Origin: Bradyrhizobium oligotrophicum S58
GTDB taxonomy: Bacteria; Pseudomonadota; Alphaproteobacteria; Rhizobiales; Xanthobacteraceae
NCBI RefSeq assembly: GCF_000344805.1
Contig: NC_020453.1
Coordinates: 1,116,001 to 1,180,000 of the forward strand
DNA length: 64,000 nucleotides
Direction of reading: 5' to 3'
The notes below the pieces were generated by a model. The model worked only from the letters and a program-made list of their open reading frames with translations. It did no database searches and was not told the DNA's origin. Within the stretch, counting starts at the first letter, position 1; each line of letters begins with the position of its first letter. A program made the position numbers and the translations under genes. Below are positions 32,004 to 42,490 of this stretch, piece after piece.

Positions 32004-32876
32004 ATGGCCACCAGACAGACGCAACTGCTCGCCCGTGCGCTGCTGTCGCCGGCGGTGATCCTGCTGTTCATCTGGATGATCGTGCCGCTGGCGCTGACGG
32101 TCTACTTCTCCACCTTGCATTACAGCCTGCTCGATCCGGGCTCGGAGAGCTTCGTCGGTCTGGAGAATTTCGAATACTTCCTCACCGATCCCGCCTTCCT
32201 GGCCTCGCTGCAGAACACGCTGGTCCTGGTCGGCTCGGTGCTGCTGCTGACGATCGGTCTTGGCATCCCCCTGGCGATCCTGCTCGACCAGCCGGTGATC
32301 GGCCGCAACATCATCCGCCTGATGGTGATCGCGCCGTTCTTCGTCATGCCGACGGTCAGCGCGCTGGTGTGGAAGAACCTGCTGATGCATCCGGTGTCCG
32401 GCCTGTTCGCCTGGATCGCGACCTCGCTGGGTCTGACCCCGATCGACTGGTTCACCGATGCGCCGCTGCTCGCGGTGATCTTCATCGTCGCCTGGCAGTG
32501 GCTGCCGTTCGCGACCTTGATCCTGCTGACCGCGCTGCAGTCGCTCGACGAGGAGCAGAAAGAGGCGGCCGAGATGGACGGCGCCAGCGCGCTGTCGCGC
32601 TTCATCTACCTGACCGTGCCGCATCTGGCGCGCCCGATCACCGTGGTGATCCTGATCGAGACGATCTTCCTGCTCACCGTGTTCGCCGAGATCTTCGTCA
32701 CCACCGGCGGCGGGCCGGGACTGCAGACCACCAACATCGCCTTCCTGGTTTATTCGCAGGCGCTGATCCAGTTCGACGTCGGTACCGCCTCGGCCGGCGG
32801 CCTGGTCGCGGTCGTCATCGCCAATATCGTCGCCTTCTTCCTGGTCCGCATCGTCGGCCGTAACCTCGAGGCGTAA
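32004..32876 (+). CDS. smoF: Polyol ABC transporter permease 1
   Basis: A 290-residue inner-membrane permease of the MalF/SmoF type: six hydrophobic helices (ALLSPAVILLFIWMIVPLAL, VLLLTIGLGIPLAILL and so on) and the cytoplasmic EAA loop (EEQKEAAEMDGASALSRF, about 186-203) that contacts the ATPase. Works with the following permease and the ATPase. Separated from the binding-protein gene by a terminator and two palindromic repeats; only 4 bp before the next permease gene. Confidence 0.92.
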   Translation: MATRQTQLLARALLSPAVILLFIWMIVPLALTVYFSTLHYSLLDPGSESFVGLENFEYFLTDPAFLASLQNTLVLVGSVLLLTIGLGIPLAILLDQPVIGRNIIRLMVIAPFFVMPTVSALVWKNLLMHPVSGLFAWIATSLGLTPIDWFTDAPLLAVIFIVAWQWLPFATLILLTALQSLDEEQKEAAEMDGASALSRFIYLTVPHLARPITVVILIETIFLLTVFAEIFVTTGGGPGLQTTNIAFLVYSQALIQFDVGTASAGGLVAVVIANIVAFFLVRIVGRNLEA

Positions 32877-32880
32877 CAGC

Positions 32881-33711
32881 ATGGCGCGCAAGGTCACCGG
32901 ACGTCATGTCGCAATCTCCACGGTCGCCGCCTGGCTGGCAGGCTTCGTGATCTTCTTCCCCATCCTGTGGATGGTGCTGGCGAGCTTCAAGACCGAGCTG
33001 GAGGCGTTCGCGACGCCGCCCTCGTTCCTGTTCTTCCACTGGACCACCGAGAACTACGCCATCGTGCAGGAGCGCAGCGATTATCTGCACCACGCGCTGA
33101 ACTCGCTCATCGTCGCCGGCGGCTCGACCTTGATCGCGATGCTGATCGCTATACCCGCGGCCTGGTCGATGGCGTTCTCGCCGACCAAGCGCACCAAGGA
33201 CATCCTGCTCTGGATGTTGTCGACCAAGATGATGCCGCCGGTCGGCGTGCTCGTGCCGATCTATCTGATCTACAAGAACATGGGGTTGCTCGACACGCGC
33301 ACCGGACTGGTCTTCATCCTCTGCCTCGGCAATCTGCCGATCGTGATCTGGATGCTGTTCACCTACTTCAAGGAGATCCCGAAGGACATCCTCGAAGCGG
33401 CGCGGATGGACGGCGCCACGATCGGGCGCGAGCTGATCTATGTGCTGACGCCGATGGCGATCCCAGGCCTCGCCTCGACCCTGCTGCTCAATTTGATCCT
33501 GGCCTGGAACGAGGCGTTCTGGACCTTGAACCTGTCGACCCTGAATGCGGCGCCGCTCACGACCTTCATCGCCTCCTATTCGAGTCCGGAAGGCCTGTTC
33601 TGGGCGCGGCTGTCGGCGGCCTCCACGCTCGCGATCGCGCCGATCCTGGTCATCGGCTGGTTCAGCCAGAAGCAGCTCGTGCGCGGGCTGACCTTCGGCG
33701 CAGTGAAATAA
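32881..33711 (+). CDS. smoG: Polyol ABC transporter permease 2
   Basis: A 276-residue permease of the MalG/SmoG type, with an N-terminal helix (AWLAGFVIFFPILWMVLASF), further helices, and the EAA loop (DILEAARMDGATIGREL, about 173-189). It starts 4 bp after the first permease and ends 15 bp before the ATPase gene, a tight operon. Forms the heterodimeric membrane channel with the preceding protein. Confidence 0.92.
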   Translation: MARKVTGRHVAISTVAAWLAGFVIFFPILWMVLASFKTELEAFATPPSFLFFHWTTENYAIVQERSDYLHHALNSLIVAGGSTLIAMLIAIPAAWSMAFSPTKRTKDILLWMLSTKMMPPVGVLVPIYLIYKNMGLLDTRTGLVFILCLGNLPIVIWMLFTYFKEIPKDILEAARMDGATIGRELIYVLTPMAIPGLASTLLLNLILAWNEAFWTLNLSTLNAAPLTTFIASYSSPEGLFWARLSAASTLAIAPILVIGWFSQKQLVRGLTFGAVK

Positions 33712-33726
33712 CGAAAGGCTGGGATC

Positions 33727-34731
<1,005 letters not shown>

Positions 34732-34778
34732 GAGGTGACGTCCCCTCCGGACGTCAACGACAACAACGGACCACGACG

Positions 34779-35552
34779 ATGTACCTGGAAAAATTCAAGC
34801 TGAACGGCAAGACCGCCCTGATCACCGGCGGCGGGCAGGGCATCGGCCTCGCCTGTGTCGAGGCGCTGGCGGAGGCGGGCGCCCGCGTCGTGATCGCCGA
34901 TCGCGATGCCAAGGCGGCGGCGGCCGGGCAGGCGGCGATGAAGGCAAGGGGATTCGACACCGAGACCGCGCTGATGGACGTCACCAATTCGGCCGAGGTC
35001 ACCGAGATTGCCGACGATCTGGTCGCGCGCTACGGCAAGGTCGACATCCTGGTCAACAATGCGGGCATCGCGCGCAGCGAGACGCCGGCCGAGACCGTCA
35101 CCGATGAGCACTGGCTCAACGTGCTCGACGTCAATCTCAACGGCACCTTCTGGTGCTGCCGCGCCTTCGGCAAGCACATGCTGGCGGCCAAGAGCGGCGC
35201 CATCGTCAACATCGGCTCGATGTCCGGCTTCATCGTCAACAAGCCGCAGGAGCAGTGCTTCTACAACGCCTCCAAGGCCGCGGTGCATCATCTGACCAAG
35301 TCGCTGGCGGCCGAGTGGGGCGCGCGCGGCATCCGCGTCAACGCGGTCGCGCCGACCTATATCGAGACGCCGCTCAATGCCTTCGTGAAGAGCAATCCGC
35401 GCATGTACGACGCCTGGATCGGCGGAACCCCGATGGGGCGCATGGGGCAGGTCGAGGAGATCGCCTCGGTGGTGCTGTTCCTGGCCTCCGAGGCGGCAAG
35501 TTTGATGACCGGCAGCGTCGTCGTTGTCGATGGCGGCTACACTTGCTGGTAA
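34779..35552 (+). CDS. Polyol dehydrogenase, SDR family
   Basis: A 257-residue short-chain dehydrogenase. Cofactor motif TGGGQGIG (about 17-24) with an aspartate after the second strand (IADRD), suggesting NAD preference; NNAG near 92; catalytic Ser-Tyr-Lys visible as NIGSMSG and YNASK. It ends GSVVVVDGGYTCW. Between the transporter and an FGGY kinase, its likely job is oxidising the imported polyol (sorbitol, arabitol or similar) to a ketose. The ATG at 34779 is chosen as the start of the conserved fold; the longer reading upstream overlaps the ATPase gene. Confidence 0.88.
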   Translation: MYLEKFKLNGKTALITGGGQGIGLACVEALAEAGARVVIADRDAKAAAAGQAAMKARGFDTETALMDVTNSAEVTEIADDLVARYGKVDILVNNAGIARSETPAETVTDEHWLNVLDVNLNGTFWCCRAFGKHMLAAKSGAIVNIGSMSGFIVNKPQEQCFYNASKAAVHHLTKSLAAEWGARGIRVNAVAPTYIETPLNAFVKSNPRMYDAWIGGTPMGRMGQVEEIASVVLFLASEAASLMTGSVVVVDGGYTCW

Positions 35553-35581
35553 GCTCTCGTCAAAATTGACGGGAGCGGAAC

Positions 35582-37228
35582 ATGCAGGCCTTTATCGGTG
35601 TCGATGTCGGCACAACCAGCACGCGCGCCGGGATTTTCGACCATAACGGCCGCCTGCTCGGCGCGGCGCGGCATCCGATCCAGAGCTGGCATGAGGCCGG
35701 TGACGTCGTCGAGCAGTCCTCCGACGACATCTGGCGCGCCTGCTGCGCCTCCGTCAAAGCCGCGCTAACGGAAGCGGCGATCGCGCCGGAGCTGATCAAG
35801 GGCATCGGCTTCGATGCCACCTGCTCGCTGGTGGTGCTCGATCGCCAGGGCGCGCCGCTGACCGTCAGCGGCTCCGGCGACGCCAGCCGCAACGTCGTCG
35901 TCTGGATGGATCATCGCGCGCTGACGGAGGCGCGCGACATCAATGCGACCGCGGATGAGGTGCTGCGCTATGTCGGCGGCTCGATCTCGCCGGAAATGGA
36001 GATGCCCAAGCTGCTGTGGCTGAAGCGGCACCTGCGCACGAGTTTCGATCGGGCCGGGCATTTCTTCGACCTCGCCGACTTCCTGACCTGGCGTGCGTCA
36101 GGCTCGCTGGCGCGCTCGATGTGCACCGTCACCTGCAAATGGAATTATCTCGCGCATGAGACGCGATGGAGCGCGGCCTATTTCCGGCGCATCGGGCTGG
36201 AGGATTTCGTCGCAGAAGACTACGCGCGGATCGGCACCGAGATCGTCGCCCCCGGCACGCCGCTCGGCCGCGGGCTGTCGCGCGCCGCAGCCGACGAGCT
36301 TGGGCTGGCCGCGGGCACGCCGGTCGGCGCGGCGCTGATCGACGCCCATGCCGGCGGCATCGGCGCGATCGGCGGCCGCGCGGCCGATGGCGGCGAGGTC
36401 GATGTCTGCGACCGCCTCGCCTATATCATGGGGACCTCGGCCTGCATCATGGCGACGACGCGGGCGCCGTCCTTCGTGCCCGGCGTATGGGGACCGTACT
36501 ATCAGGGCATGGTGCCTGGATTCTGGCTCAACGAGGGCGGCCAGTCCGCCGCGGGGGCGGCGATCGATCATCTGCTGCGCTCGCACCCGGCCTCTGCCGA
36601 GGCGAGCGCTGCGGCGCGCACGGAAGGGCTCGACCTGATCAGCCTGCTCGAAAAGCGGATCATGGCGCGGGTGCCGAATGCCGGCAGCGCGGCGCTGCTG
36701 GCATGTGATATCCACATTCTCCCGGAATTTCTCGGCAACCGCTCGCCCTATGCCGATCCGGATTCGCGCGCCGTCATCGCCGGCCTCGATCTCGATGCCG
36801 ATATCTCGGCAATGGAGCGGCTGTTCGTGGCGGGGCTGTGCGGGCTCGCCTATGGCCTCGCCGACGTGATCGATGCCTTTGCCGCCAACGGCGTCGCCAG
36901 CCGAACCCTGGTCATGGCGGGGGGCGCGTCGCGCAGCCCGCTGGTGCGGCAGATCATGGCTGACACGACCGGGCTCACGGTGGCCTTGCCCGGCACGCAG
37001 GAGCCGGTGCTGCTCGGCGCGGCCATGCTGGGCGCGGTCGCCAGCGGCGCCTTCCGCTCGATCGGCGACACGATGGCCTCGATGTCCACGCTCGGCCGCC
37101 TCAGCGATCCGACCGACCCAGGCGTCGCCGCCTTCCATCGCCGCAAGCGGTGCATCCATGGCATGCTGCGGGCGCTTGATCGCGACAGCCGTTCCGTGAT
37201 GCATGGTGCTGATGGGGAGGCACGCTGA
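35582..37228 (+). CDS. FGGY-family carbohydrate kinase (ribulokinase-like)
   Basis: A 548-residue sugar kinase with the N-terminal ATP/phosphate motif GVDVGTTSTRAGIFD (about 6-20) and the C-terminal domain motif VMAGGASRSPLVRQIMAD. The middle section SPYADPDSRAVIAGL (about 395-409) is typical of the D-ribulokinase branch of FGGY kinases. It would phosphorylate the ketose made by the upstream dehydrogenase. GGAG precedes the ATG; the stop overlaps the next start (TGATG), implying coupled translation with the PfkB kinase. Confidence 0.88.
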   Translation: MQAFIGVDVGTTSTRAGIFDHNGRLLGAARHPIQSWHEAGDVVEQSSDDIWRACCASVKAALTEAAIAPELIKGIGFDATCSLVVLDRQGAPLTVSGSGDASRNVVVWMDHRALTEARDINATADEVLRYVGGSISPEMEMPKLLWLKRHLRTSFDRAGHFFDLADFLTWRASGSLARSMCTVTCKWNYLAHETRWSAAYFRRIGLEDFVAEDYARIGTEIVAPGTPLGRGLSRAAADELGLAAGTPVGAALIDAHAGGIGAIGGRAADGGEVDVCDRLAYIMGTSACIMATTRAPSFVPGVWGPYYQGMVPGFWLNEGGQSAAGAAIDHLLRSHPASAEASAAARTEGLDLISLLEKRIMARVPNAGSAALLACDIHILPEFLGNRSPYADPDSRAVIAGLDLDADISAMERLFVAGLCGLAYGLADVIDAFAANGVASRTLVMAGGASRSPLVRQIMADTTGLTVALPGTQEPVLLGAAMLGAVASGAFRSIGDTMASMSTLGRLSDPTDPGVAAFHRRKRCIHGMLRALDRDSRSVMHGADGEAR

Positions 37229-38175
37229 TGATCCTGAGCTGCGGCGACGCGTTGATCGATTTCGTGCCCGCCCGACTGGCCGACGGACGTGACGCCTTGA
37301 GACCGGTGGTCGGCGGCTCATGCCTGAACGTCGCCGTCGGCGTCGCCCGGCTCGGCGCGCCCACGGGATTCGTCGGCGGCATCTCGACCGACCTGTTCGG
37401 CAGCATGATCGCGTCACACGCGCAAGGCTCGGACGTCGATCTCGGCTATGCCACGCGCAGCCCGGACCAGACCACGCTGGCGTTCGTGCGCCATGTCGGA
37501 GGCGAAGCGCAGTATGCCTTCTACGATGCCGAGACCGCGGCCCGGAAATGGACCTTCCGGCCCGGCAGCATCCCGTTCGGGACGATCGAGGCGATTCATA
37601 TCGGCTCGACCACCCTCATCCATGAGCTCGGTGCGGCAGAGACCCGCGCCTTGATCGCCGCCACGCAAGGCGCGGTGACGATCTCCTTCGACCCGAACTG
37701 CCGGCCGAACCTGGTGCAGGACAAGGCCGCCTATTGCGCGCAGATGGACCGCTTCGCCGGTGCGGCCGACCTCATCAAGATGTCGGATGTGGATTTCGAC
37801 TATCTGCATGGCCATCAGGACTACGCCGCGCGGGCGGCGGCGCTGTTGGCGCGCGGCACCAAGGTCGTGGTCGTCACCCGCGGGCCGAAGGGGGCGCTGG
37901 GGTGGCATGCCGCGGGCGGCGCGGTCGAGGTCGCGGCGCCGGCCATTGAAATCGTCGACACGATCGGTGCCGGCGACAGCTTCCAGGCTGCGCTGCTGTT
38001 CGCGCTACGCAAGCTCGGCAGGCTCGGCAAGGACGCGCTGAGCGCACTCGACCACGCCGAACTGCGCCGTGCACTCGCTTTCGCCGTGTCCTGCGCAGCC
38101 GTGACGTGCACCCGGCAGGGTGCCGACCCGCCGGGTTGGACCGAGATGACCGCGACATGGAATGACCTGGGCTGA
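37228..38175 (+). CDS. PfkB-family carbohydrate kinase (fructokinase-like)
   Basis: A 315-residue kinase of the ribokinase/PfkB family. It opens with MILSCGDALIDFVP, carries the glycine-rich substrate motif GGSCLNVAVGVARLG (about 29-43), and the active-site signature DTIGAGDSFQAALL near residue 245 with the catalytic aspartate. Overlapping the FGGY kinase stop, it belongs to the polyol operon, probably handling fructose from mannitol or sorbitol oxidation. Two kinases in one operon suggest use of more than one polyol. Confidence 0.9.
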   Translation: MILSCGDALIDFVPARLADGRDALRPVVGGSCLNVAVGVARLGAPTGFVGGISTDLFGSMIASHAQGSDVDLGYATRSPDQTTLAFVRHVGGEAQYAFYDAETAARKWTFRPGSIPFGTIEAIHIGSTTLIHELGAAETRALIAATQGAVTISFDPNCRPNLVQDKAAYCAQMDRFAGAADLIKMSDVDFDYLHGHQDYAARAAALLARGTKVVVVTRGPKGALGWHAAGGAVEVAAPAIEIVDTIGAGDSFQAALLFALRKLGRLGKDALSALDHAELRRALAFAVSCAAVTCTRQGADPPGWTEMTATWNDLG

Positions 38176-38320
38176 AGCACCCCATTGCACTCCGCATTGG
38201 GAACTGGTTGGCTGTTTCCCCGTCATATGAACGTACCGGTAGCGCATCCGGGCCTTCGAGGCCGGCGCGCCCGGACCCGACGAACTCATGACGCGACAAC
38301 GAGTTGCAGGGAGGAGAACT

Positions 38321-39586
38321 ATGGCACCCGCCGCCAGGACCGAGCCGCTGTCCCGTCATGCGCTGGCCTTCGTGTTGGCAGGCGGCCGCGGCAGCCGCCT
38401 GCTCGAACTCACCGACCGGCGCGCCAAGCCGGCCGTCTATTTCGGCGGCAAATCGCGCATCATCGATTTCGCGCTGTCGAACGCCGTCAATTCCGGCATC
38501 CGCCGTATCGCGGTCGCCACGCAATACAAGGCGCACAGCCTGATCCGGCATCTGCAGAACGGCTGGAACTTCTTCCGTCCCGAGCGCAACGAGAGCTTCG
38601 ACATCCTGCCCGCCAGCCAGCGCGTCTCGGAGACGATGTGGTACGTCGGGACGGCGGACGCCGTGTATCAGAACATCGACATCCTGGAGACGTACAACAC
38701 CAAGTACATCGTCGTGCTGGCCGGCGACCACATCTACAAGATGGACTACGAGCTGATGCTGCAGCAGCACGTCGACCAGCGCGCCGACGTCACGGTCGGC
38801 TGCCTGGAGACGCCGCGTGCGGAATCCTCGGGTTTCGGCATCATCCACATCAACGAGGACGAGACGATCCGGGACTTCATCGAGAAGCCCGCAGATCCGC
38901 CGCCGATCCCCGGCAAGCCCGACATGTCGCTCGCCAGCATGGGCATCTACGTGTTCGATGCCAAATTCCTGTTCGAGGAGCTGAAGCGCGACGCTGCAGA
39001 CCCGAAGTCGAACCATGATTTCGGCCGCGACATCATCCCCCATATCGTCAAGAACGGCCGCGCCGTGGCGCATCAGTTCACGCGTTCCTGCGTCCGCGCC
39101 GGCGACGATCCGCGCAGCTACTGGCGCGACGTCGGGACGGTCGACGCCTATTGGGCCGCCAATCTCGACCTGACGGACGTCGTGCCCGAGCTCGATCTCT
39201 ACGACCGCTCGTGGCCGATCTGGACCTATTCGGAAATCACACCGCCGGCGAAGTTCGTTCATGTCGACGAGGGCCGCCGCGGCGAGGCGACCTGCTCGCT
39301 GGTCTCAGGCGGCTGCATCGTCTCAGGTGCGTCGGTGCAGCGCTCGCTGCTGTTCACCGGGGCTCACCTGCATTCCTATGCCAAGGTGCAGAACGCGGTG
39401 CTGCTGCCCTATGTCAACGTCGCCCGCCACGCGCGGCTGACCAACGTGGTGGTCGACCGCGGCGTGCAGATTCCGGAAGGGCTGGTGGTCGGCGAGGATC
39501 CGGAATTCGACGCCAAGCGGTTCAGGACCACCGAGAACGGCGTGACCTTGATTACCCAGCCGATGATCGATGGGCTCAATTCATGA
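38321..39586 (+). CDS. glgC: Glucose-1-phosphate adenylyltransferase
   Basis: A 421-residue enzyme making ADP-glucose, the committed step of glycogen synthesis. The nucleotidyltransferase start [26 protein letters not shown] (about 19-44) is characteristic; [32 protein letters not shown] and GFGIIHI follow, then the left-handed helix region. GGGAGGAG lies just upstream of the ATG. The gene overlaps glgA by 4 bp (ATGA), so the two are translated together. Confidence 0.96.
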   Translation: MAPAARTEPLSRHALAFVLAGGRGSRLLELTDRRAKPAVYFGGKSRIIDFALSNAVNSGIRRIAVATQYKAHSLIRHLQNGWNFFRPERNESFDILPASQRVSETMWYVGTADAVYQNIDILETYNTKYIVVLAGDHIYKMDYELMLQQHVDQRADVTVGCLETPRAESSGFGIIHINEDETIRDFIEKPADPPPIPGKPDMSLASMGIYVFDAKFLFEELKRDAADPKSNHDFGRDIIPHIVKNGRAVAHQFTRSCVRAGDDPRSYWRDVGTVDAYWAANLDLTDVVPELDLYDRSWPIWTYSEITPPAKFVHVDEGRRGEATCSLVSGGCIVSGASVQRSLLFTGAHLHSYAKVQNAVLLPYVNVARHARLTNVVVDRGVQIPEGLVVGEDPEFDAKRFRTTENGVTLITQPMIDGLNS

Positions 39587-41043
39587 CGCCATTGCGCGTT
39601 CTGTCGGTTGCCTCCGAGGTCTATCCCATCATCAAGACGGGCGGCCTCGCCGATGTGGTCGGCGCGCTCCCCTGGGCGCTGTTGGCCGAGGACGTCGAGG
39701 TCCGCACGCTGATCCCCGGCTATCCCGCCGTCATGAAGGCGCTGGAGCAGGCCAGCGAGATCAGCTCGTTGCCGAATTTCTTTGGCGGCAATGCCCGGCT
39801 GCTCGGCGGCAGCCATGGCGCGCTCGATTTGTTCGTGCTCGATGCGCCGCATCTCTATGACCGCGAGGGCAATCCTTATCTCGGCCCCGATGGCAAGGAT
39901 TGGCCGGACAATGCGTTTCGCTTCGCGGCGCTGGCGCGCGCGGCGTCCTATATCGGCCTGGGCGCCGTGCCGAGCTTCGTGCCCGATATCGTCCACGGTC
40001 ACGACTGGCAGGCCGGCCTCGTGCCGGCCTATCTGCTCTACAGCCACCGGCCGCATCCAGGCACGGTCATGACCGTGCACAATCTGGCGTTCCAGGGCCG
40101 CTTTCCGCGGCACCTGCTGATGCCGCTCGGCCTGCCGCCGGAAGCGTTCTCGATCTACGGCCTCGAATATTACGGCGACATCAGCTTCCTCAAGGCGGGA
40201 CTGCAGTTTGCCGACAAGATCACGACGGTGTCGCCGACCTATGCGCGCGAGATCCAGGGCGACGAGCACGGCATGGGCCTCGGCGGCCTGCTGCGGCAAC
40301 GTGCGTCCGATCTGGTCGGTATCCTCAACGGCATCGATACAGCGGTATGGGATCCCGGCAGCGATCCGGCCATCGCCTCGCATTTCGGCATCGAGCGGAT
40401 CGAGGCGCGGGCGCCCAACAAGGCGGCGCTGCAGACCCGCATGGGCCTGCAGGTGTCGCCGGAGACGTTCCTGCTCGGCGTCGTCAGCCGACTGACCTCG
40501 CAGAAAGGGCTTGATCTGCTGCTGTCGTGCCTGCCGACTCTGACCGGCAGCGGCATCCAGCTGGCGCTGCTCGGCGACGGCGAGGCCGAGCTGCGCGACG
40601 CGTTCCGCGTCGCGGCCGCGCACCATCCCGGACAGATCGGCGTCGTCATCGGCTATGACGAGAGCCTCGCGCATCTCATCCAGGCCGGCTGCGACGCGCT
40701 GGTCGTGCCGTCTCGCTTCGAGCCGTGTGGCCTGACCCAGCTGTGCGCGCTACGCTATGGCGCGCTGCCGATCGTCACCGCGGTGGGCGGGCTTGCCGAC
40801 ACCGTGATCGACGAGACCGAGGCCGGCGTCGCCGCCACCGGCTTCAAGTTCGCGCCGGTCACGGCGGAGGCGCTCGACCATACGCTGCGCCGTGCCGCGG
40901 CCGCGTTCTACGCCGCGCGCAGCAACGCCTCGAACTGGACGCGCATGCAGCTCAACGCGATGCTGACCGACGTGTCGTGGCGGCACCGCGCCGGCCGCTA
41001 TGCCGAGCTGTACCGGCAGATCGTCGCGCAGCGCGGAGGGTGA
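39583..41043 (+). CDS. glgA: Glycogen synthase (ADP-glucose)
   Basis: A 486-residue GT5 glycosyltransferase. The ADP-glucose site [13 protein letters not shown] (about 15-27) and the C-terminal motif [21 protein letters not shown] are present; length matches bacterial GlgA. Start overlaps the glgC stop. Extends alpha-1,4-glucan from ADP-glucose. The 38-bp gap to the convergent alcohol dehydrogenase gene holds GTGGC...GCCAC followed by CTTTT, a weak candidate for shared termination. Confidence 0.96.
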   Translation: MTPLRVLSVASEVYPIIKTGGLADVVGALPWALLAEDVEVRTLIPGYPAVMKALEQASEISSLPNFFGGNARLLGGSHGALDLFVLDAPHLYDREGNPYLGPDGKDWPDNAFRFAALARAASYIGLGAVPSFVPDIVHGHDWQAGLVPAYLLYSHRPHPGTVMTVHNLAFQGRFPRHLLMPLGLPPEAFSIYGLEYYGDISFLKAGLQFADKITTVSPTYAREIQGDEHGMGLGGLLRQRASDLVGILNGIDTAVWDPGSDPAIASHFGIERIEARAPNKAALQTRMGLQVSPETFLLGVVSRLTSQKGLDLLLSCLPTLTGSGIQLALLGDGEAELRDAFRVAAAHHPGQIGVVIGYDESLAHLIQAGCDALVVPSRFEPCGLTQLCALRYGALPIVTAVGGLADTVIDETEAGVAATGFKFAPVTAEALDHTLRRAAAAFYAARSNASNWTRMQLNAMLTDVSWRHRAGRYAELYRQIVAQRGG

Positions 41044-41081
41044 GACGGCGTTGCCGTGGCCTGCGCGCACGCCACTCCCTT

Positions 41082-42119
41082 TTAGGCCTCGATGAGAACC
41101 TTCAGCGCATGCGTCTTGGCCGCGGCGCCGAAGGTCTCATAGGCATCGAGGATCTGATCCAGCTTGAAGCGGTGAGTGATCAGCCGCTTCGGCTCGAGCT
41201 TCTTGGACTGCACGGTCTTGAGCAGCATCGGCGTCGTCACGGTGTCGACCAGCCGTGTCGTGATCGCGATGTTGCGGTCCCAGAGCTTCTCCAGATGCAG
41301 GTCGGCCTTGACGCCGTGCACGCCGACATTGGCGATGACGCCGCCGGGGGCGATGATGTCCTCGCAGGTGACGAACGTTGCGGGCACGCCGACTGCTTCG
41401 ATCGCCGTGTCGACGCCGCGGCCGTTCGTCAGGGCCATGACCTTGTCGACCGCCTTGCCATCCGCGTTGTTGACGACCTTGGTGGCACCGAAGCGGGTGG
41501 CGACCTCGAGCCGGTTATCGTCGAGGTCGATCATGATGATCTCGGCCGGTGAATAGAATTGTGCGGTCAAGAGCGCCGCCAATCCGATCGGACCGGCGCC
41601 GACGATCGCCACCGTCGAACCCGGCTCGACCTTGCCGTTGAGCACGCCGCATTCGAAACCGGTCGGGAGGATGTCGCTCAACATCACCAGCGCGTCCTCC
41701 TCGGTGCCGGCGGGCACGTGGTAGAGGCTGGTGTCGGCGTGAGGCGTGCGCACGTACTCCGCCTGGGTGCCGTCGATCTTGTGACCGAGGATCCAGCCGC
41801 CGTGGCGGCAGTGCGAATACATGCCGCGGCGGCAATAGTCGCAGGTTCCGCAGGCCGAGATGCAGGAGACGATGACATGGTCTCCCGGCTTGAACGCGCG
41901 CACGGCGCTGCCGACCGCATCGACCACACCGACACCCTCATGACCGAGGATGCGGCCGGGTGTGCAGGTCGGCACGTCGCCCTTGAGGATGTGGAGGTCG
42001 GTCCCGCAGATCGTGGTCTTCAGGATTTTGACCACGGCATCGCCGGGCTCGAGGATCGTCGGCTTGGGGCGCTCATCGAGGGATTTCTGGCCGGGGCCAT
42101 GATAGACCAGGGCTTTCAT
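41082..42119 (-). CDS. Zinc-dependent alcohol dehydrogenase
   Basis: A 345-residue medium-chain dehydrogenase. Catalytic zinc residues sit in CGTDLHI and GHEGVG; the structural zinc cluster is CGTCDYCRRGMYSHC (about 92-106); the NAD motif is VGAGPIGLAALL. GGAGGACC lies just before the ATG at 42119. Similar proteins oxidise simple secondary or primary alcohols, but the substrate cannot be read here. Convergent with glgA and upstream of a 370-bp non-coding stretch. Confidence 0.9.
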   Translation of the reverse strand: MKALVYHGPGQKSLDERPKPTILEPGDAVVKILKTTICGTDLHILKGDVPTCTPGRILGHEGVGVVDAVGSAVRAFKPGDHVIVSCISACGTCDYCRRGMYSHCRHGGWILGHKIDGTQAEYVRTPHADTSLYHVPAGTEEDALVMLSDILPTGFECGVLNGKVEPGSTVAIVGAGPIGLAALLTAQFYSPAEIIMIDLDDNRLEVATRFGATKVVNNADGKAVDKVMALTNGRGVDTAIEAVGVPATFVTCEDIIAPGGVIANVGVHGVKADLHLEKLWDRNIAITTRLVDTVTTPMLLKTVQSKKLEPKRLITHRFKLDQILDAYETFGAAAKTHALKVLIEA

Positions 42120-42490
42120 GATGGTCCTCCGCAAAGGTTGCTGTGCGAAGGATGCGACAAGAGAGGTTGCGGGCGGTTGAGGCGTATCAATCCACGGCGG
42201 CGACCCGCATCACTATCATGTGTTCTATTTGGTGGGAGTGCTGCGGTCGCCAAGCATTGCAGCCTCTCACGGTGCGCTCGATGCACCTCGCCCAACTCGT
42301 GGCGCCGTGGCTCGAAGAGCGAAGCTCGTCGCGACCCCGAAAGAACGGGGAGAGGGAGCGCAGCCGCAAAGTGCGGGCTCAAACATATCGGCAGTGCAGC
42401 CAAGCGTGCGCGCCATGCCGATCGCGCTGGACGCACCAATATGTCCGGCGGATAGTCTCGCTAGCTTTGATCCATTTTGCGCGAGACCCT
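42120..42490. other. Divergent promoter region between ADH and D-aminoacylase
   Basis: 371 bp. It contains imperfect inverted sequence (GGCGACCCGCA near 42194 and TGCGGTCGCC near 42240) and, around 42330-42365, text of the ACGGGGAGAGGGAGCGCAGC style common in rhizobial intergenic repeats. No gene is supported; the plus-strand reading upstream of 42491 has no family similarity. Confidence 0.4.

Noticed and set aside
42143..42490. N-terminal extension of the D-aminoacylase
   Set aside because: The added 116 residues have no family similarity and pass through intergenic repeat-like sequence; homology begins at the ATG at 42491.
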